Counted from the first letter of the stretch, positions 35,066 through 43,869 are shown. The stretch is 63,804 bases of DNA from JAYEPK01 sp048569615 (GCA_048569615.1 JBLIRK010000015.1:1-63804), one strand, 5' to 3'. The notes: a model not told the origin generated them from the sequence alone. Translations and numbers: made by a program.

Positions 35066-35077
35066 GATTTTATAAAC
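35066..35077 (-). promoter_or_regulatory. TATA box of the photolyase-carotenoid operon
   Basis: Minus strand GTTTATAAAATC, 27-38 bp before the TTG start at 35039, implying a leader of a few to about 15 nt. The 111-bp gap to the divergent gene at 35151 shows no clear inverted repeat. Confidence 0.55.
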
Positions 35078-35150
35078 ACTTTGATGGACCCTGGTCGATA
35101 AGAAGGCTCGGAAAATGTAATAAGACCGACCGGCCTCCCCAAACAGTTAG

Positions 35151-35588
35151 ATGACAGCCCCGCCCTCTACTTGGAAAGCCGCCGTATGCTTCGAATCCGC
35201 AGCCGTTGCCAGGCTGGTCAGGGAAACCCTCGACAGCCTGGAGTGGAAATACGAAAGGGACAGGACCATCCACAGTTTCGGAAGATTATGGGTTGTGATA
35301 TCCGTTCCCGCGGTTTCCTATGTGTTCCAGTTCATAGTCAGGGAGCCTGTTGAGATAGTGATAAACACATTTGACGAGAAACCGACCCATGCAAGCGATC
35401 TTCATTTCATAGAGATAAAGGGCATAACCAGGAAGAACGCTCCCCGGGTGAGGAAGTTGCTGCAGGAATTTGCGGGTTCGCTCCCGCGGAAACCCTATGA
35501 TTTCCACTGGAAGGAGAGGTTCAGGGCGGGATTTCTGAACAGACAGCATATGGATGCCAAAAGGCAGTGGGGGCGGTGGGGGATCTAA
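35151..35588 (+). CDS. hypothetical protein
   Basis: 145 residues, not recognised. The N-terminal part looks like an alpha/beta unit (AAVCFESAAVARLVRETLDSL, then strands LWVVISVPAV, YVFQFIV, EIVINTF). The C-terminus is basic and aromatic with HWKERFRAGFLNRQ and RQWGRWG, and may bind nucleic acid (inference). There are no membrane helices. It is divergent from the DUF523-DUF1722 gene and overlaps the end of the PhoU-like gene tail to tail by 4 bp. Confidence 0.6.
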   Translation: MTAPPSTWKAAVCFESAAVARLVRETLDSLEWKYERDRTIHSFGRLWVVISVPAVSYVFQFIVREPVEIVINTFDEKPTHASDLHFIEIKGITRKNAPRVRKLLQEFAGSLPRKPYDFHWKERFRAGFLNRQHMDAKRQWGRWGI

Positions 35589-36256
35589 TCCTCCCAGGTC
35601 GCGGCTCCATGCTTGAATCCCAGCTTGGGAAAAGGCCTGGCTCCCGAGGATGATATATTGTCAAGATGTCCGGCGATCCTCTTCAGCAGTCTTGCGGAGA
35701 CGATCTCCACCAGGGCCTCATCCCTGTCTATGTTCTCAGTAAGGGTCCATTTCCTGAGCTCCTCGTAATGGTCCTTGAGCTCCTCCTCCAGCTTCGTTAC
35801 CTTTGTCGGATATTTGCTGTTCATGCTGACGAAGGAATCATGCGCCGAGTTGAACATGATGGCTATTAGGTCCTTCATGTCGTTGAGCTCCTCCCTGCCC
35901 TCGGACCTGAGCTCGTCCCTGAAATCGAACTCGTCCCGAATGGTGGCCAGGTCCTTCGCATAATCTCCGATCCTCTCGTAATCGATGACAAGGGAGATCA
36001 TGATGAGCCCGCTGTGTATGTTGGGAGAGCTGGAGATGGAGAAGTATTCGAAGACCTTCTTCCTAACTATCTGGACCTTGCGGTTCACTTCCTTGTCCAT
36101 CTTGATGATATCCTCCGGCTCCACCTCCTGATCGAGGAGTGCCCTCATGGAGAGCAGGAACATCTCCTGTGTCTTGTGGTGGAGCTCGTCCATGATATCG
36201 AAGGATTCATCCAGCAGCGGATTCTTCTTCAGAGCATCCCATATGTTCTTGAACAT
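35585..36256 (-). CDS. PhoU-domain protein paired with the Na/Pi transporter
   Basis: 223 residues, all helical. IVIDYERIGDYAKDLATI-like VIDYERIGDYAKDLATIRDE is the PhoU signature that binds metal clusters; the N-terminal half (KMDKEVNRKVQIVRKKVFEYF) is a diverged first repeat. PhoU-like proteins restrain phosphate uptake when phosphate is plentiful. It follows the NptA-type transporter by 47 bp in the same direction, so the pair is a transporter-regulator unit. Confidence 0.88.
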   Translation of the reverse strand: MFKNIWDALKKNPLLDESFDIMDELHHKTQEMFLLSMRALLDQEVEPEDIIKMDKEVNRKVQIVRKKVFEYFSISSSPNIHSGLIMISLVIDYERIGDYAKDLATIRDEFDFRDELRSEGREELNDMKDLIAIMFNSAHDSFVSMNSKYPTKVTKLEEELKDHYEELRKWTLTENIDRDEALVEIVSARLLKRIAGHLDNISSSGARPFPKLGFKHGAATWED

Positions 36257-36303
36257 CGCCTCGTCTCCTTATTCACCTTTCGTTTCTATATAGGGTAATT
36301 ACT

Positions 36304-37575
36304 TTAAAAGATAAACCTATCGATAATTATGACCGCACCGGGGATTGCAAAGAATACTGTCAAGAGGAATATTATCGCCATCTTCCTGTTCAAGGCCATA
36401 TAGTTCGCCACTCTCTGGGCAAGGTATATGGGAACCTTCCTTAAAGGATAAAAGATCAAGATCCCGGTGATATTGAAATACAGGTGGACAAAGGATATGG
36501 CAAGGGCCATCCTGCCCCCCAGTCCGATATCGACCTGCTGGGACGCCAAGGCCGCCAGCAGTGCCGTAACGGTGGTACCAATATTTGCTCCTAACGTGTA
36601 CGGATATATCTGCCTGATCTTGAGGATCCCTCCCCCAACGAGAGGAACGGCCAATGAGGTCGTGACGGACGAGCTCTGGACGAAGGAGGTCAAACCCAAT
36701 CCGAACAGGAAAGAGGTCGGGGCGTTCCGGAACAGCACCTTATCGATCACCTTCTGGACATTGCCCTCTATGGCCTTACGCGCCGATCTGGTGATCAAGG
36801 TCAGTGTGATGAAAAGGATCACGATCCCTATGATGATCATGTAATACTGCCAGCTGAAGAGAAAATGGATGCTTTCTATCCATTCCTTCAGAGGCTCCAG
36901 GACCGGATCGAGTATGATCTCGATGGCCTCGAATTCGACACCCTTGTTGCCTATGAGCAAACCCGCGGTCCAATCACCGAGCCTCTCCAGGAATCCCTTC
37001 CCCGTCAATTCCTTGACAAGCAGCTCCACCGGGAAGATGAGCGATGCGGAAAGCACGTTGAAGAAATCATGGACCAGGGCCCCGGCGAAGGCTCTCCTGA
37101 ACGAGGGCGGGTGCCTGATATGGCCCAGGGACACGATTATGTTCGTGACCGATGTCCCGATATTGGCTCCGATGATGATGGGTATGGCATAGGGAAAGAA
37201 GGACGGCTCGGCCGCCACTATGGCAACGACCGTCGATGTCGTCGCCGAGGAGCTCTGTATCACCGCTGTGACGAAGACGCCAACGCATAAACCCACCAGA
37301 GGGTTCGATACCGCTCCGATCAATATGTCGGCAAAGGTTCGATCTCCCGATCCGAAGAGATCGTTGAAGCCCTTGAACCCGGAGCCCATGAGCTTGATGC
37401 CTATGATGAAGAAGTAGATGGAAAAGAAGAATACCAGGAGGTTGAACCACTGAGCGCCAGAGAGCCACCTCCATTTTCGGAGAAGAGCCGCTTCCGGCTT
37501 TTTCGAACCATTATCCTCTTCAGGATCCATGGCTCTCTTTGCTCCCCGATTCTTTCCCTTGTTCACAATGAACAC
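36304..37575 (-). CDS. Na+/phosphate symporter, NptA/PF02690 type
   Basis: 423 residues with about nine hydrophobic segments and the two inverted QSSS repeats of the family: VTAVIQSSSATTSTVVAIVA (about 103-122) and LTSFVQSSSVTTSLAVPLVG (about 296-315), each followed by a GANIGT motif (IIGANIGTSVTNI and TLGANIGTTVTAL). It takes up inorganic phosphate with sodium. The C-terminal PhoU domain of many bacterial homologues is absent here; the separate PhoU-like gene downstream replaces it. The start is GTG 37575 or ATG 37530. The promoter shares a motif with the PiT operon. Confidence 0.93.
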   Translation of the reverse strand: MFIVNKGKNRGAKRAMDPEEDNGSKKPEAALLRKWRWLSGAQWFNLLVFFFSIYFFIIGIKLMGSGFKGFNDLFGSGDRTFADILIGAVSNPLVGLCVGVFVTAVIQSSSATTSTVVAIVAAEPSFFPYAIPIIIGANIGTSVTNIIVSLGHIRHPPSFRRAFAGALVHDFFNVLSASLIFPVELLVKELTGKGFLERLGDWTAGLLIGNKGVEFEAIEIILDPVLEPLKEWIESIHFLFSWQYYMIIIGIVILFITLTLITRSARKAIEGNVQKVIDKVLFRNAPTSFLFGLGLTSFVQSSSVTTSLAVPLVGGGILKIRQIYPYTLGANIGTTVTALLAALASQQVDIGLGGRMALAISFVHLYFNITGILIFYPLRKVPIYLAQRVANYMALNRKMAIIFLLTVFFAIPGAVIIIDRFIF

Positions 37576-37604
37576 ATAGTCATCTCTTCTATTACAGTAT
37601 GGAC

Positions 37605-37634
37605 TATAGACTATATTCGCCTATGTTGTCTATA
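37605..37634 (-). promoter_or_regulatory. promoter and putative phosphate operator of the NptA-PhoU operon
   Basis: TATAGACTATAT at 37605-37616 is identical to 12 bases in the PiT promoter. It contains TATAG-A-CTATA, and its TATAGAC also pairs with an inverted GTCTATA at 37628-37634. On the minus strand GATATATAG (about 37630-37638) is the likely TATA box, so the first copy covers the transcription start. Confidence 0.55.
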
Positions 37635-37657
37635 TATCGGTATGTAAAATATTGATA

Positions 37658-38362
37658 TTATTTTGCTAGCATCGCTCTTACCCTGTCCCCGGCATTCTCA
37701 GCTTTGTTCGCCACCATCCCCAACCTATCTATGACCTTGAGGAAGTGGATCACCGAGACCGGGTCCATCACGGAAGAGTCCAGGTTGAAAAGCTTCTTGG
37801 AGATCGAATATTCTATGATGTCAGCTTCATGCTCCAACCTGTGTATGTCCTTGATAAGTTCTTTGACCTTTTCCCTTTCCTTGCCTTTGAAGCTCATCTC
37901 GAGGAGGCGCTCCAGGCTGTCCATGACCTTCTGGTATGCTTCCACGCATTCCAGGACCTTCTCGGCGAGCTGTCTCGTTTCATCCGATATGTCCTTGGGA
38001 ACACAGGTCCTTTTCATCGTGAGCAGTACAGCAACGTCCTCCGCATAATCGAGGATGGAATCCGAGTCATGCAGAAGGAGATGGAATTGAGGTTTGGAGA
38101 CCGGCATGAATATCGAGTTGGGGAGGTGGGCCCTGATGTTGGATTTGATAAGATCCGCTTCGTGCTCAGACTTCGAAACCTTGGCCCTGGCTTTCTCCGC
38201 AGATTCAAAATCGCAATCAAGGTAAGAATAAACACACTCCTTCATGTGCCCTACGCATTCATCAAGCTTGATCGAGTGGCATTTCAATCCCTCGAAGGGA
38301 TTCTTGTAGATCGTTTCAAGGATCGGGGCTCTGATGTTGTCCAGGAGCGATTCCTTTTCCAT
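37658..38362 (-). CDS. DUF47 (TIGR00153) PhoU-like partner of PiT
   Basis: 234 residues from ATG 38362; the frame continues 33 codons into the PiT gene and is not used. Helical, with CVYSYLDCDFESAEKARAKV, SEHEADLIKSNIRAHLP, DSILDYAEDVAVLLTMKR and HRLEHEADIIEYSISKKLF, which match the two-repeat DUF47 family. These proteins accompany PiT transporters and are thought to modulate them. It lies 14 bp after the PiT stop, so co-transcription is clear. Confidence 0.92.
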   Translation of the reverse strand: MEKESLLDNIRAPILETIYKNPFEGLKCHSIKLDECVGHMKECVYSYLDCDFESAEKARAKVSKSEHEADLIKSNIRAHLPNSIFMPVSKPQFHLLLHDSDSILDYAEDVAVLLTMKRTCVPKDISDETRQLAEKVLECVEAYQKVMDSLERLLEMSFKGKEREKVKELIKDIHRLEHEADIIEYSISKKLFNLDSSVMDPVSVIHFLKVIDRLGMVANKAENAGDRVRAMLAK

Positions 38363-38376
38363 ATTTCCACATCCTA

Positions 38377-39720
38377 TTACAATATATACAATGCTATTGC
38401 TCGAAAGATCAGGAAGATCACCGCAGTTGTGACGGCGGATATGGGGATGGTGAATATCCACGAGATCACGATATTCCTGATCACTCGCAGGTCTATTGCG
38501 GCGATCCCACCGGCCAAACCCACACCTATTACCGAACCAACGATTATCTGTGAGGTTGAAACCGGTATTCCGAGGAGCGAGCAGAAGAGAACCGAAGTCG
38601 CAGCTCCGAAAGATGCCGAGAATCCCCTTGTCGGCGTGATCCTTGTGATTTTCTTTCCGATGGTTATCATTACACGGTATCCCCAGGTTGAAACACCAAC
38701 GACGATCCCCAATCCGCCCAGTGCGAGGATCCAGACAGGTATGCCCACCTCACTCGCTATCTCTCCTTTCATCAATATCTGCATCACTGCAGCCACGGGA
38801 CCTATGGCGTTTGCAACATCGTTAGCTCCATGGGCGAAGGCAACGTAGCAGGCTGTGAGAATTAGCAGCCCGGCAAACATCGATTCGACCCTCTCACCGG
38901 TCTCCTTACTCCTGAGCCTCTTTGACCTTCTTACGACCACACCTCCGATCGCTCCCAGCAGCAGAGATAATATCCCTACTATCAATACCTTGAGCCAGAA
39001 GTTGTCGAAGATCGCGTTCATCAGGGTTCCTGGAAGTACCCATTCCAAGGTGTTTCGGAGGTTCTTCAGACCGCCGGACAGGCCGGCGAGGATGATGATG
39101 AAGAATACCAGGAAGATGAAGAACGAGATCAACCTGAAAGCCCATTTTTCCGGCGACTTGGAATCGAATATCGTTCGCTTTATGATCATGAAGAGAAGGA
39201 ATGACAATATCCCCCCCAATACCGGTGACAGCACCCATCCAAGCGATATCTCAAGGAGAGTCCCGCTGTGGATGGATTTCAGTGGGATGTCTCCCAATAA
39301 AACCGAGGTCGCTCCAAATCCGGCAACGGCGCCGACTATCGACTGGCTGGTTGAGATTGGAAGTGATTTGTACGTCGCCAATGTCACCCAGAGGGATGCT
39401 GCAAGCAGGACCGCAAGCATCCCCGCGATGAAGAAATACAGGCCTTTGTCTCCCGAAAGCCACGTGGGGTCCTGGAAATAGGAGGGGTCTACGATACCGG
39501 ATTTCAGGGTCTTCGTCACATGGGCGCCAACGAGGAATGCTCCCAGGAACTCAAAAAGGACAGCGATCAGGATGATCCGCTTAAGTGAAAGCTTACCGCT
39601 GCCGAAAACTGTTCCCATGGAATTCGCCACATCGTTGGCCCCGATCGTCCATGCCATGTAGAAGCCCAGGAAGATTGTCAAAACTAAGACTATCACCGCT
39701 CCTGCCGTCAATTCCATCAT
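38377..39720 (-). CDS. pit: inorganic phosphate transporter, PiT family
   Basis: 447 residues, about eleven helices. The duplicated PiT signature is complete: WTIGANDVANSMGTVFGSG (about 25-43) and FAHGANDVANAIGPVAAV (about 296-313), and both halves have the GATSVLLG/GAATSVLFC region. It is a low-affinity proton- or sodium-coupled phosphate importer. The first gene of a two-gene operon with DUF47, with a promoter palindrome at 39832-39846. The 169-bp gap upstream to SRP54 otherwise appears empty. Confidence 0.95.
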   Translation of the reverse strand: MMELTAGAVIVLVLTIFLGFYMAWTIGANDVANSMGTVFGSGKLSLKRIILIAVLFEFLGAFLVGAHVTKTLKSGIVDPSYFQDPTWLSGDKGLYFFIAGMLAVLLAASLWVTLATYKSLPISTSQSIVGAVAGFGATSVLLGDIPLKSIHSGTLLEISLGWVLSPVLGGILSFLLFMIIKRTIFDSKSPEKWAFRLISFFIFLVFFIIILAGLSGGLKNLRNTLEWVLPGTLMNAIFDNFWLKVLIVGILSLLLGAIGGVVVRRSKRLRSKETGERVESMFAGLLILTACYVAFAHGANDVANAIGPVAAVMQILMKGEIASEVGIPVWILALGGLGIVVGVSTWGYRVMITIGKKITRITPTRGFSASFGAATSVLFCSLLGIPVSTSQIIVGSVIGVGLAGGIAAIDLRVIRNIVISWIFTIPISAVTTAVIFLIFRAIALYIL

Positions 39721-39831
39721 CTGACTTCCCCGTTATCAGAAACCCACCGAAGGGAATGGATCCGAACCTCTGTTACTCCTGAAGAATTGAAAGGTCTCCG
39801 GGAGGAACCACCTCCGACAATAACTTACCAG

Positions 39832-39846
39832 TATATAGACTATATA
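39832..39846 (-). promoter_or_regulatory. palindrome in the PiT promoter
   Basis: TATATAG-A-CTATATA is a perfect 7+1+7 palindrome 112 bp before the PiT start. It includes the 12-mer found at 37605-37616 in the NptA promoter. On the minus strand it overlaps a TATA-like GATATATAG. The distance to the start implies a leader near 90 nt. Confidence 0.5.
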
Positions 39847-39889
39847 TCTCTCCCGAGATGCCCTGGGGGATATTTGCACTCAGCCCATA

Positions 39890-41248
39890 TCAGTTGTCGA
39901 AAGCATCCATCTCAGGCATCTGAAGCTGCTTCATCAGCTTCTTCCTCATCCTCCGGTTGGAGGTAAGGCCCTTGACGGCCTTCTGGGACATGTTGTAGTA
40001 TTTCAGGAGCGACCTGACCTCTTTCTGATCGACACCGGCCCCCCTTGATATCCTCCTTATTCTGGAGGATTTGATCTCCCTGGGGTTCTCCAGTTCGTAT
40101 TTCGTCATGGAATCCATTATGACCCTGTATTTCTTCAGCCGCTTCTGGGTCTCCTTGGGGTCCTGGGCCTCCATCGCCCCCTTGGGCATTCCGCCGAAAC
40201 CCTGCGGGAGCAGCCCCATAAGCTTGTCCAGGGGCCCCATTTTCGAGAGCATCTCCATCTGATCCCTCATATCTATGAGGGTGAACTTGCCTGTCATCAT
40301 TTTCCTGGCCACGGCTTCCGCATCACCGCCCTCCATGGATTCCTGGGCCTTCTCCAGCAGGGTCTGGAGGTCCCCCATACCAAGCAGTCTGGAGATGAAT
40401 CTCGGAGGTTCGAACTTCTCCAGGTCGTCTATGTGCTCCCCCACTCCTATGAACGTTACCGGGGCCTTGGTGATCGAAACGGCCGAAAGTGCGCCCCCTC
40501 CCTTGGCGGTTCCGTCGAGCTTGGTGATGATCACTCCGGTGACCTGGACGGCATCATGGAATGCCTGGGCCTGCGGTCCGGCCTGCTGGCCCACGGATGC
40601 ATCCAGGACGAGGAACTTCTCGTCGGGGTTCGCCGCCTTGGATATCCTCTTCATCTCGTCGATGAGGTCGTTCTCCAGGGAATGCCTCCCGGCGGTATCT
40701 ATGATTAATACATCGGCATCCGCAAGCTCCTTCATACCGTTCTTGACCACTGCGACCCCGTTGTTCGCCTTTGGATTGCCGTAGATCGGGACGTTGATCT
40801 TCTCGGCGAGCTGCTTGAGCTGGTCATAAGCTGCGGGTCTGTGAACATCGGCGGCGACGAGGCCGACCTTGAGTCCCCTTTTCTGGAAGTACTTGGCCAG
40901 TTTGGCCGCTGTCGTGGTCTTGCCCTGGCCGTAGAGGCCGACCATCATTATGACATGCTTCTTCAGTGCAACATCGCGTCCCTCGCCGAGGATCTTGACC
41001 AGCTCCTCGTAGATGATGCGGATGACGTGCTCCCGTGAGCTCATCCCCGCAGGGGGTTTCTCCTCGAGGGCTCTTCTTTCCACTTCCTTGGTGATCTGAA
41101 GCACCAGCTTCACGTTGACGTCCGCCTGGAGAAGGGCCCTCTGAATATCCCTTACAACGTCCTTGATGACGTCCTTGTCGATGTTGGACGCATTTGCGAT
41201 CTTCTTCAGCGTTCCCCTCAGTGAGGAAGCAAGGCTGTCCAGTACCGT
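39890..41248 (-). CDS. srp54: signal recognition particle GTPase SRP54, apparent ACG start
   Basis: 452 residues if started at ACG 41248. The NG domain has GLYGQGKTTTAAKLA, DVHRPAAYDQL, DTAGRH and TKLDGTAKGGG; the M domain from about residue 340 has the Met-rich KLMGLLPQGFGGMPKG and the RNA-binding SSRIRRISRGAG. It binds 7S RNA and signal peptides of membrane proteins. GTG 41113, the first ordinary start, would remove 45 residues of the N domain (VLDSLASSLRGTLKKIANAS...). Between the in-frame TGA and that region no ATG, GTG or TTG exists. ACG has AAGGTGAG six bases upstream. Confidence 0.93.
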   Translation of the reverse strand, partial: TVLDSLASSLRGTLKKIANASNIDKDVIKDVVRDIQRALLQADVNVKLVLQITKEVERRALEEKPPAGMSSREHVIRIIYEELVKILGEGRDVALKKHVIMMVGLYGQGKTTTAAKLAKYFQKRGLKVGLVAADVHRPAAYDQLKQLAEKINVPIYGNPKANNGVAVVKNGMKELADADVLIIDTAGRHSLENDLIDEMKRISKAANPDEKFLVLDASVGQQAGPQAQAFHDAVQVTGVIITKLDGTAKGGGALSAVSITKAPVTFIGVGEHIDDLEKFEPPRFISRLLGMGDLQTLLEKAQESMEGGDAEAVARKMMTGKFTLIDMRDQMEMLSKMGPLDKLMGLLPQGFGGMPKGAMEAQDPKETQKRLKKYRVIMDSMTKYELENPREIKSSRIRRISRGAGVDQKEVRSLLKYYNMSQKAVKGLTSNRRMRKKLMKQLQMPEMDAFDN

Positions 41249-41592
41249 ATCAGCTCACCTTCCCCGCCATAATACTTTTTAAATAAAAACGTTGTGGATG
41301 GCGGAATGAGTTCATTATTTTTCACTTGATAGAGAATAGTCAGTTTACATTTTCAATAATTTATTTCTGGTTGATTTAATCTTAATGTAATTTTTCATAT
41401 TTCAATGACCATTCAAATTTTGGGCAAAATCAATACAACAAATTCCATATTCAGCATAATGAACCATTTCTGTCTCTAATGGATAATATCCATATTTCTG
41501 GATGCTTAAGAAAGTATATCATTCCCATTTGAAAAAATGAATATTTTAATTTATTTGGAACATTATAAATAAAAAGAATTACATTGACCTTT
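41249..41592. promoter_or_regulatory. AT-rich divergent promoter region
   Basis: About 340 bp without a credible gene. A minus-strand TATA (ATTTAAAAAG, about 41275-41285) lies roughly 30 bp before the SRP54 start, and a plus-strand TTATAAATAA (41563-41572) about 25 bp before ATG 41593, so both transcripts would be nearly leaderless. The middle is unusually AT-rich, with runs such as TTTAATCTTAATG, and contains nothing I can identify as an RNA gene. Confidence 0.5.
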
Positions 41593-42285
41593 ATGCAAAA
41601 ATCGTGGTCATCTCCATTTGTGGAAAGCTTCGACAAGGCCTTCCATGAACTGAAAGAAGAATACCAGGAAGCGCCCTTCAAATATCTGACAAAGGGCGAT
41701 ATACTTGCTGATATCTATTCCAAGATGAAACATCTTTCCGATAAAACGGAAGTGGAGAGCGGCAGGTTCACCATAGGGAAGGACGGCAGGTGGAGGCAAA
41801 AGAAGGCGAAGACCTCCAATATCGTCACGACCCCCCTTCATCTGAATATCGGGCTGCAACAGGGTGACAGACCAAAGGCCGACGTTTCCTACATCGATCT
41901 CTCATCTATGCAGTTCGCGGTTACTGCCCGGTTCGGCAAGAAGAGACCCACATCCGTGGCCTCATGGAGGTTCAGTTCCGGTGCGGGTCTGACGATCGTG
42001 CACAATTCCGACGTGCAGTATTCAAAGAGGAAGAACAACCAGACAGGAAGATTCTCCAAGACAGACGGCCTCAAGGTCCTGGAGAAGGAGGTGCTGAAGG
42101 AGATCTCCAATCTCAAGGATTGGGACAAATCCGTGCTCCTTCTTGTGGATAATCACAGTCTTTACACGAAGAACGAGCTGGAGGCATCCTTCTCTAAAAA
42201 ACTGAGCCCCTATACGATGAAGATGTACTACCTTTCGCCGAAATCGGGTTTCTTCATAACCGGGAAGAGGAAGGAAAGGGAGTAG
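41593..42285 (+). CDS. hypothetical soluble protein
   Basis: 230 residues from ATG 41593; TTG 41584 is also possible, but the TATA box position favours a leaderless start at the ATG. Mixed charged protein without signal or helices in the membrane. Recognisable segments are FDKAFHELKEEYQEAPFKYL, PKADVSYIDLSS and a C-terminal alpha/beta part LLLVDNHSLYTKNELEASF. No family is recognised. The order of an acidic residue, then ADVSYID and later Lys could suit a nuclease fold, but this is speculation. Confidence 0.65.
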   Translation: MQKSWSSPFVESFDKAFHELKEEYQEAPFKYLTKGDILADIYSKMKHLSDKTEVESGRFTIGKDGRWRQKKAKTSNIVTTPLHLNIGLQQGDRPKADVSYIDLSSMQFAVTARFGKKRPTSVASWRFSSGAGLTIVHNSDVQYSKRKNNQTGRFSKTDGLKVLEKEVLKEISNLKDWDKSVLLLVDNHSLYTKNELEASFSKKLSPYTMKMYYLSPKSGFFITGKRKERE

Positions 42286-42344
42286 GACCTTATCCGAATT
42301 CCAGCACATGTCCAGCTGGTCCCAGGTCTGTCGGATTGACCAAA

Positions 42345-42357
42345 CTATTTTATATCC
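42345..42357 (+). promoter_or_regulatory. TATA box of the TPR-NfeD-flotillin operon
   Basis: CTATTTTATATCC, 49-61 bp before the start at 42406. A short GGAGAG Shine-Dalgarno lies just before the TTG start. Confidence 0.5.
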
Positions 42358-42405
42358 ATATTCGGGTTTCCCTAGGGGATAGGGGGTATCAAAGGAGAGA
42401 TATAT

Positions 42406-43236
42406 TTGGCCAAGGCTGGGAAGAGCGATTATGGAATCACATCCGATAAGAGGATATTCGACACCTCGGTCTGCCATGTGAAGTTCAGAAAGCCCCGGAT
42501 AGTCCTCGGAAGGAAGCTATCCTTCGATCATGACAGGGAGCTCGGTTTCGATCCCAACAGGATGATAGACGCCAGGCTGCAGGGAGTGGTCTTCAGGGAT
42601 CAGTTCGCCATCGGATTCCGAAATATCGGTGTTTCGAACATCGAGGAGACCACTAATGACAAGGACTGGCCCGATGTGGGCCCCGCACAATCCCCGGAAT
42701 CCCTCAAGGTGATGAGGAACAGGGGTTGGAACAGGACATGGGGGGGGGACAGGACCTTCGAGGACAAGTGGGGTTTAAAGAAGGTCGATAAACGGGAATT
42801 CATGAAGACCAGGGAGAGGATCCAGCCCCAGCTGTCCCATTACAAGTATGATGCCGCTCCTATCGGCACTTCCGAGAAGGTCTTCATTGTCGATGAGAAA
42901 CCCAGATCCAGATCGAGGTCCGAAATGAAGCCCGGTGCACCCGAGATAAGGGCGGAAGTGCCTAGGACCACCCCCGTGATAGCAGTTCCAAGCAGCAGCT
43001 ACGAGCCCGCACCCGCTCCGAAACAGGAAACCAGGGAAGTCTCTCCCAGGGACAAGAAGAGAGCCTTTGCCTTCAACGAGTATGCCCTTGCGCTCATGGA
43101 AGCCGGGGAATACCAGAGGGCCATGACCTATTTCAACAAGGCCCTTGACCTTGACCCCACCGAGGAGACCTACCATATAAACCTGGACCGCTGCAACCAG
43201 TGGCTGGACTACAAGAGAAAAGGAGGGAGAAGATAA
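42406..43236 (+). CDS. protein with C-terminal TPR, unknown N-terminal domain
   Basis: 276 residues from TTG 42406, with GGAGAG about ten bases upstream. Residues 1-150 form an unrecognised basic domain (RLQGVVFRDQFAIGFRNIG). A flexible, Pro- and Arg-rich linker follows (about 165-210), then one or two tetratricopeptide repeats (about 212-265: FAFNEYALALMEAGEYQRAMTYF, KALDLDPTEETYH). The reading frame crosses a run of nine Gs at 42740-42748, a place prone to sequence error. Its stop overlaps the NfeD-like start (TAATG at 43234-43238), so it belongs to the flotillin operon, perhaps as a scaffold. Confidence 0.75.
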   Translation: MAKAGKSDYGITSDKRIFDTSVCHVKFRKPRIVLGRKLSFDHDRELGFDPNRMIDARLQGVVFRDQFAIGFRNIGVSNIEETTNDKDWPDVGPAQSPESLKVMRNRGWNRTWGGDRTFEDKWGLKKVDKREFMKTRERIQPQLSHYKYDAAPIGTSEKVFIVDEKPRSRSRSEMKPGAPEIRAEVPRTTPVIAVPSSSYEPAPAPKQETREVSPRDKKRAFAFNEYALALMEAGEYQRAMTYFNKALDLDPTEETYHINLDRCNQWLDYKRKGGRR

Positions 43237-43865
43237 TGCATTGGGTTTTTTATATCTATGCGGGGATCGGCCTTGTCAGCTTCATACTTCTGATTATCAT
43301 GACCATACTCGGAGGTCTGGACCTTGGATTTGAGGGTGGCGGATTGGACCTGGATATGGATGGGGATGTGGACATAGCCATCGGTGTGGGAGACGGAGGC
43401 CCGGGATTGTTTTCCATCCCTGTGCTTTTAGGGTTTACCACGGCCTTCGGTTCGGTTGCGGCGTTGCTGACCTATTTTGACGTAGGGGTGATATTGTCAC
43501 CTCTCATCGCAATCGTCGTTTCGATCGTGGTTGCGATCGTCCTTTTCATGATTGTAAGTTACATGTTCAAGCACTTCTCTTCGGATTCGACGCTCAAATT
43601 CGAGAATTTCATTGGAAAGAAAGCATCTGTGACAGTACCCATAAAGCCTGGACAGGAAGGTCAGGTGGTGCTTTTCACAGAACAGAGGGGGAGAACGATC
43701 ATTCCTGCCGTATCGGATAAGGAGATACCGAACAATGCGCAAGTCGTTATCACCGGAATGTCAGGAGATGCTGTAAAGGTCATCACACTGTCCGAATGGA
43801 GGAAGAAGAACAAGAATAAAGCTGAAAAGGGGAGATCAAAAAACCCCGGTCATAAGAAGAGGTGA
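43236..43865 (+). CDS. NfeD-like membrane protein (YuaF type)
   Basis: 209 residues from ATG 43236. A helix (about 5-26), then an acidic Asp/Gly-rich loop (DLDMDGDVDIA), two more helices (about 62-115) and a C-terminal OB-fold domain (about 130-185; IGKKASVTVPIKPGQEGQVV, IPNNAQVVITGMSGDAVKV). This is the short NfeD/YuaF layout without the serine protease part. Such genes stand directly before flotillins, and the proteins join them in membrane microdomains. The stop is 4 bp before the flotillin start. Confidence 0.88.
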   Translation: MHWVFYIYAGIGLVSFILLIIMTILGGLDLGFEGGGLDLDMDGDVDIAIGVGDGGPGLFSIPVLLGFTTAFGSVAALLTYFDVGVILSPLIAIVVSIVVAIVLFMIVSYMFKHFSSDSTLKFENFIGKKASVTVPIKPGQEGQVVLFTEQRGRTIIPAVSDKEIPNNAQVVITGMSGDAVKVITLSEWRKKNKNKAEKGRSKNPGHKKR

Positions 43866-43869
43866 TGAA

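Noticed and set aside
41451..41681. 76-codon minus-strand frame near the AT-rich gap
   Set aside because: Half of it is antisense to the 41593 gene, with no ribosome site or promoter.
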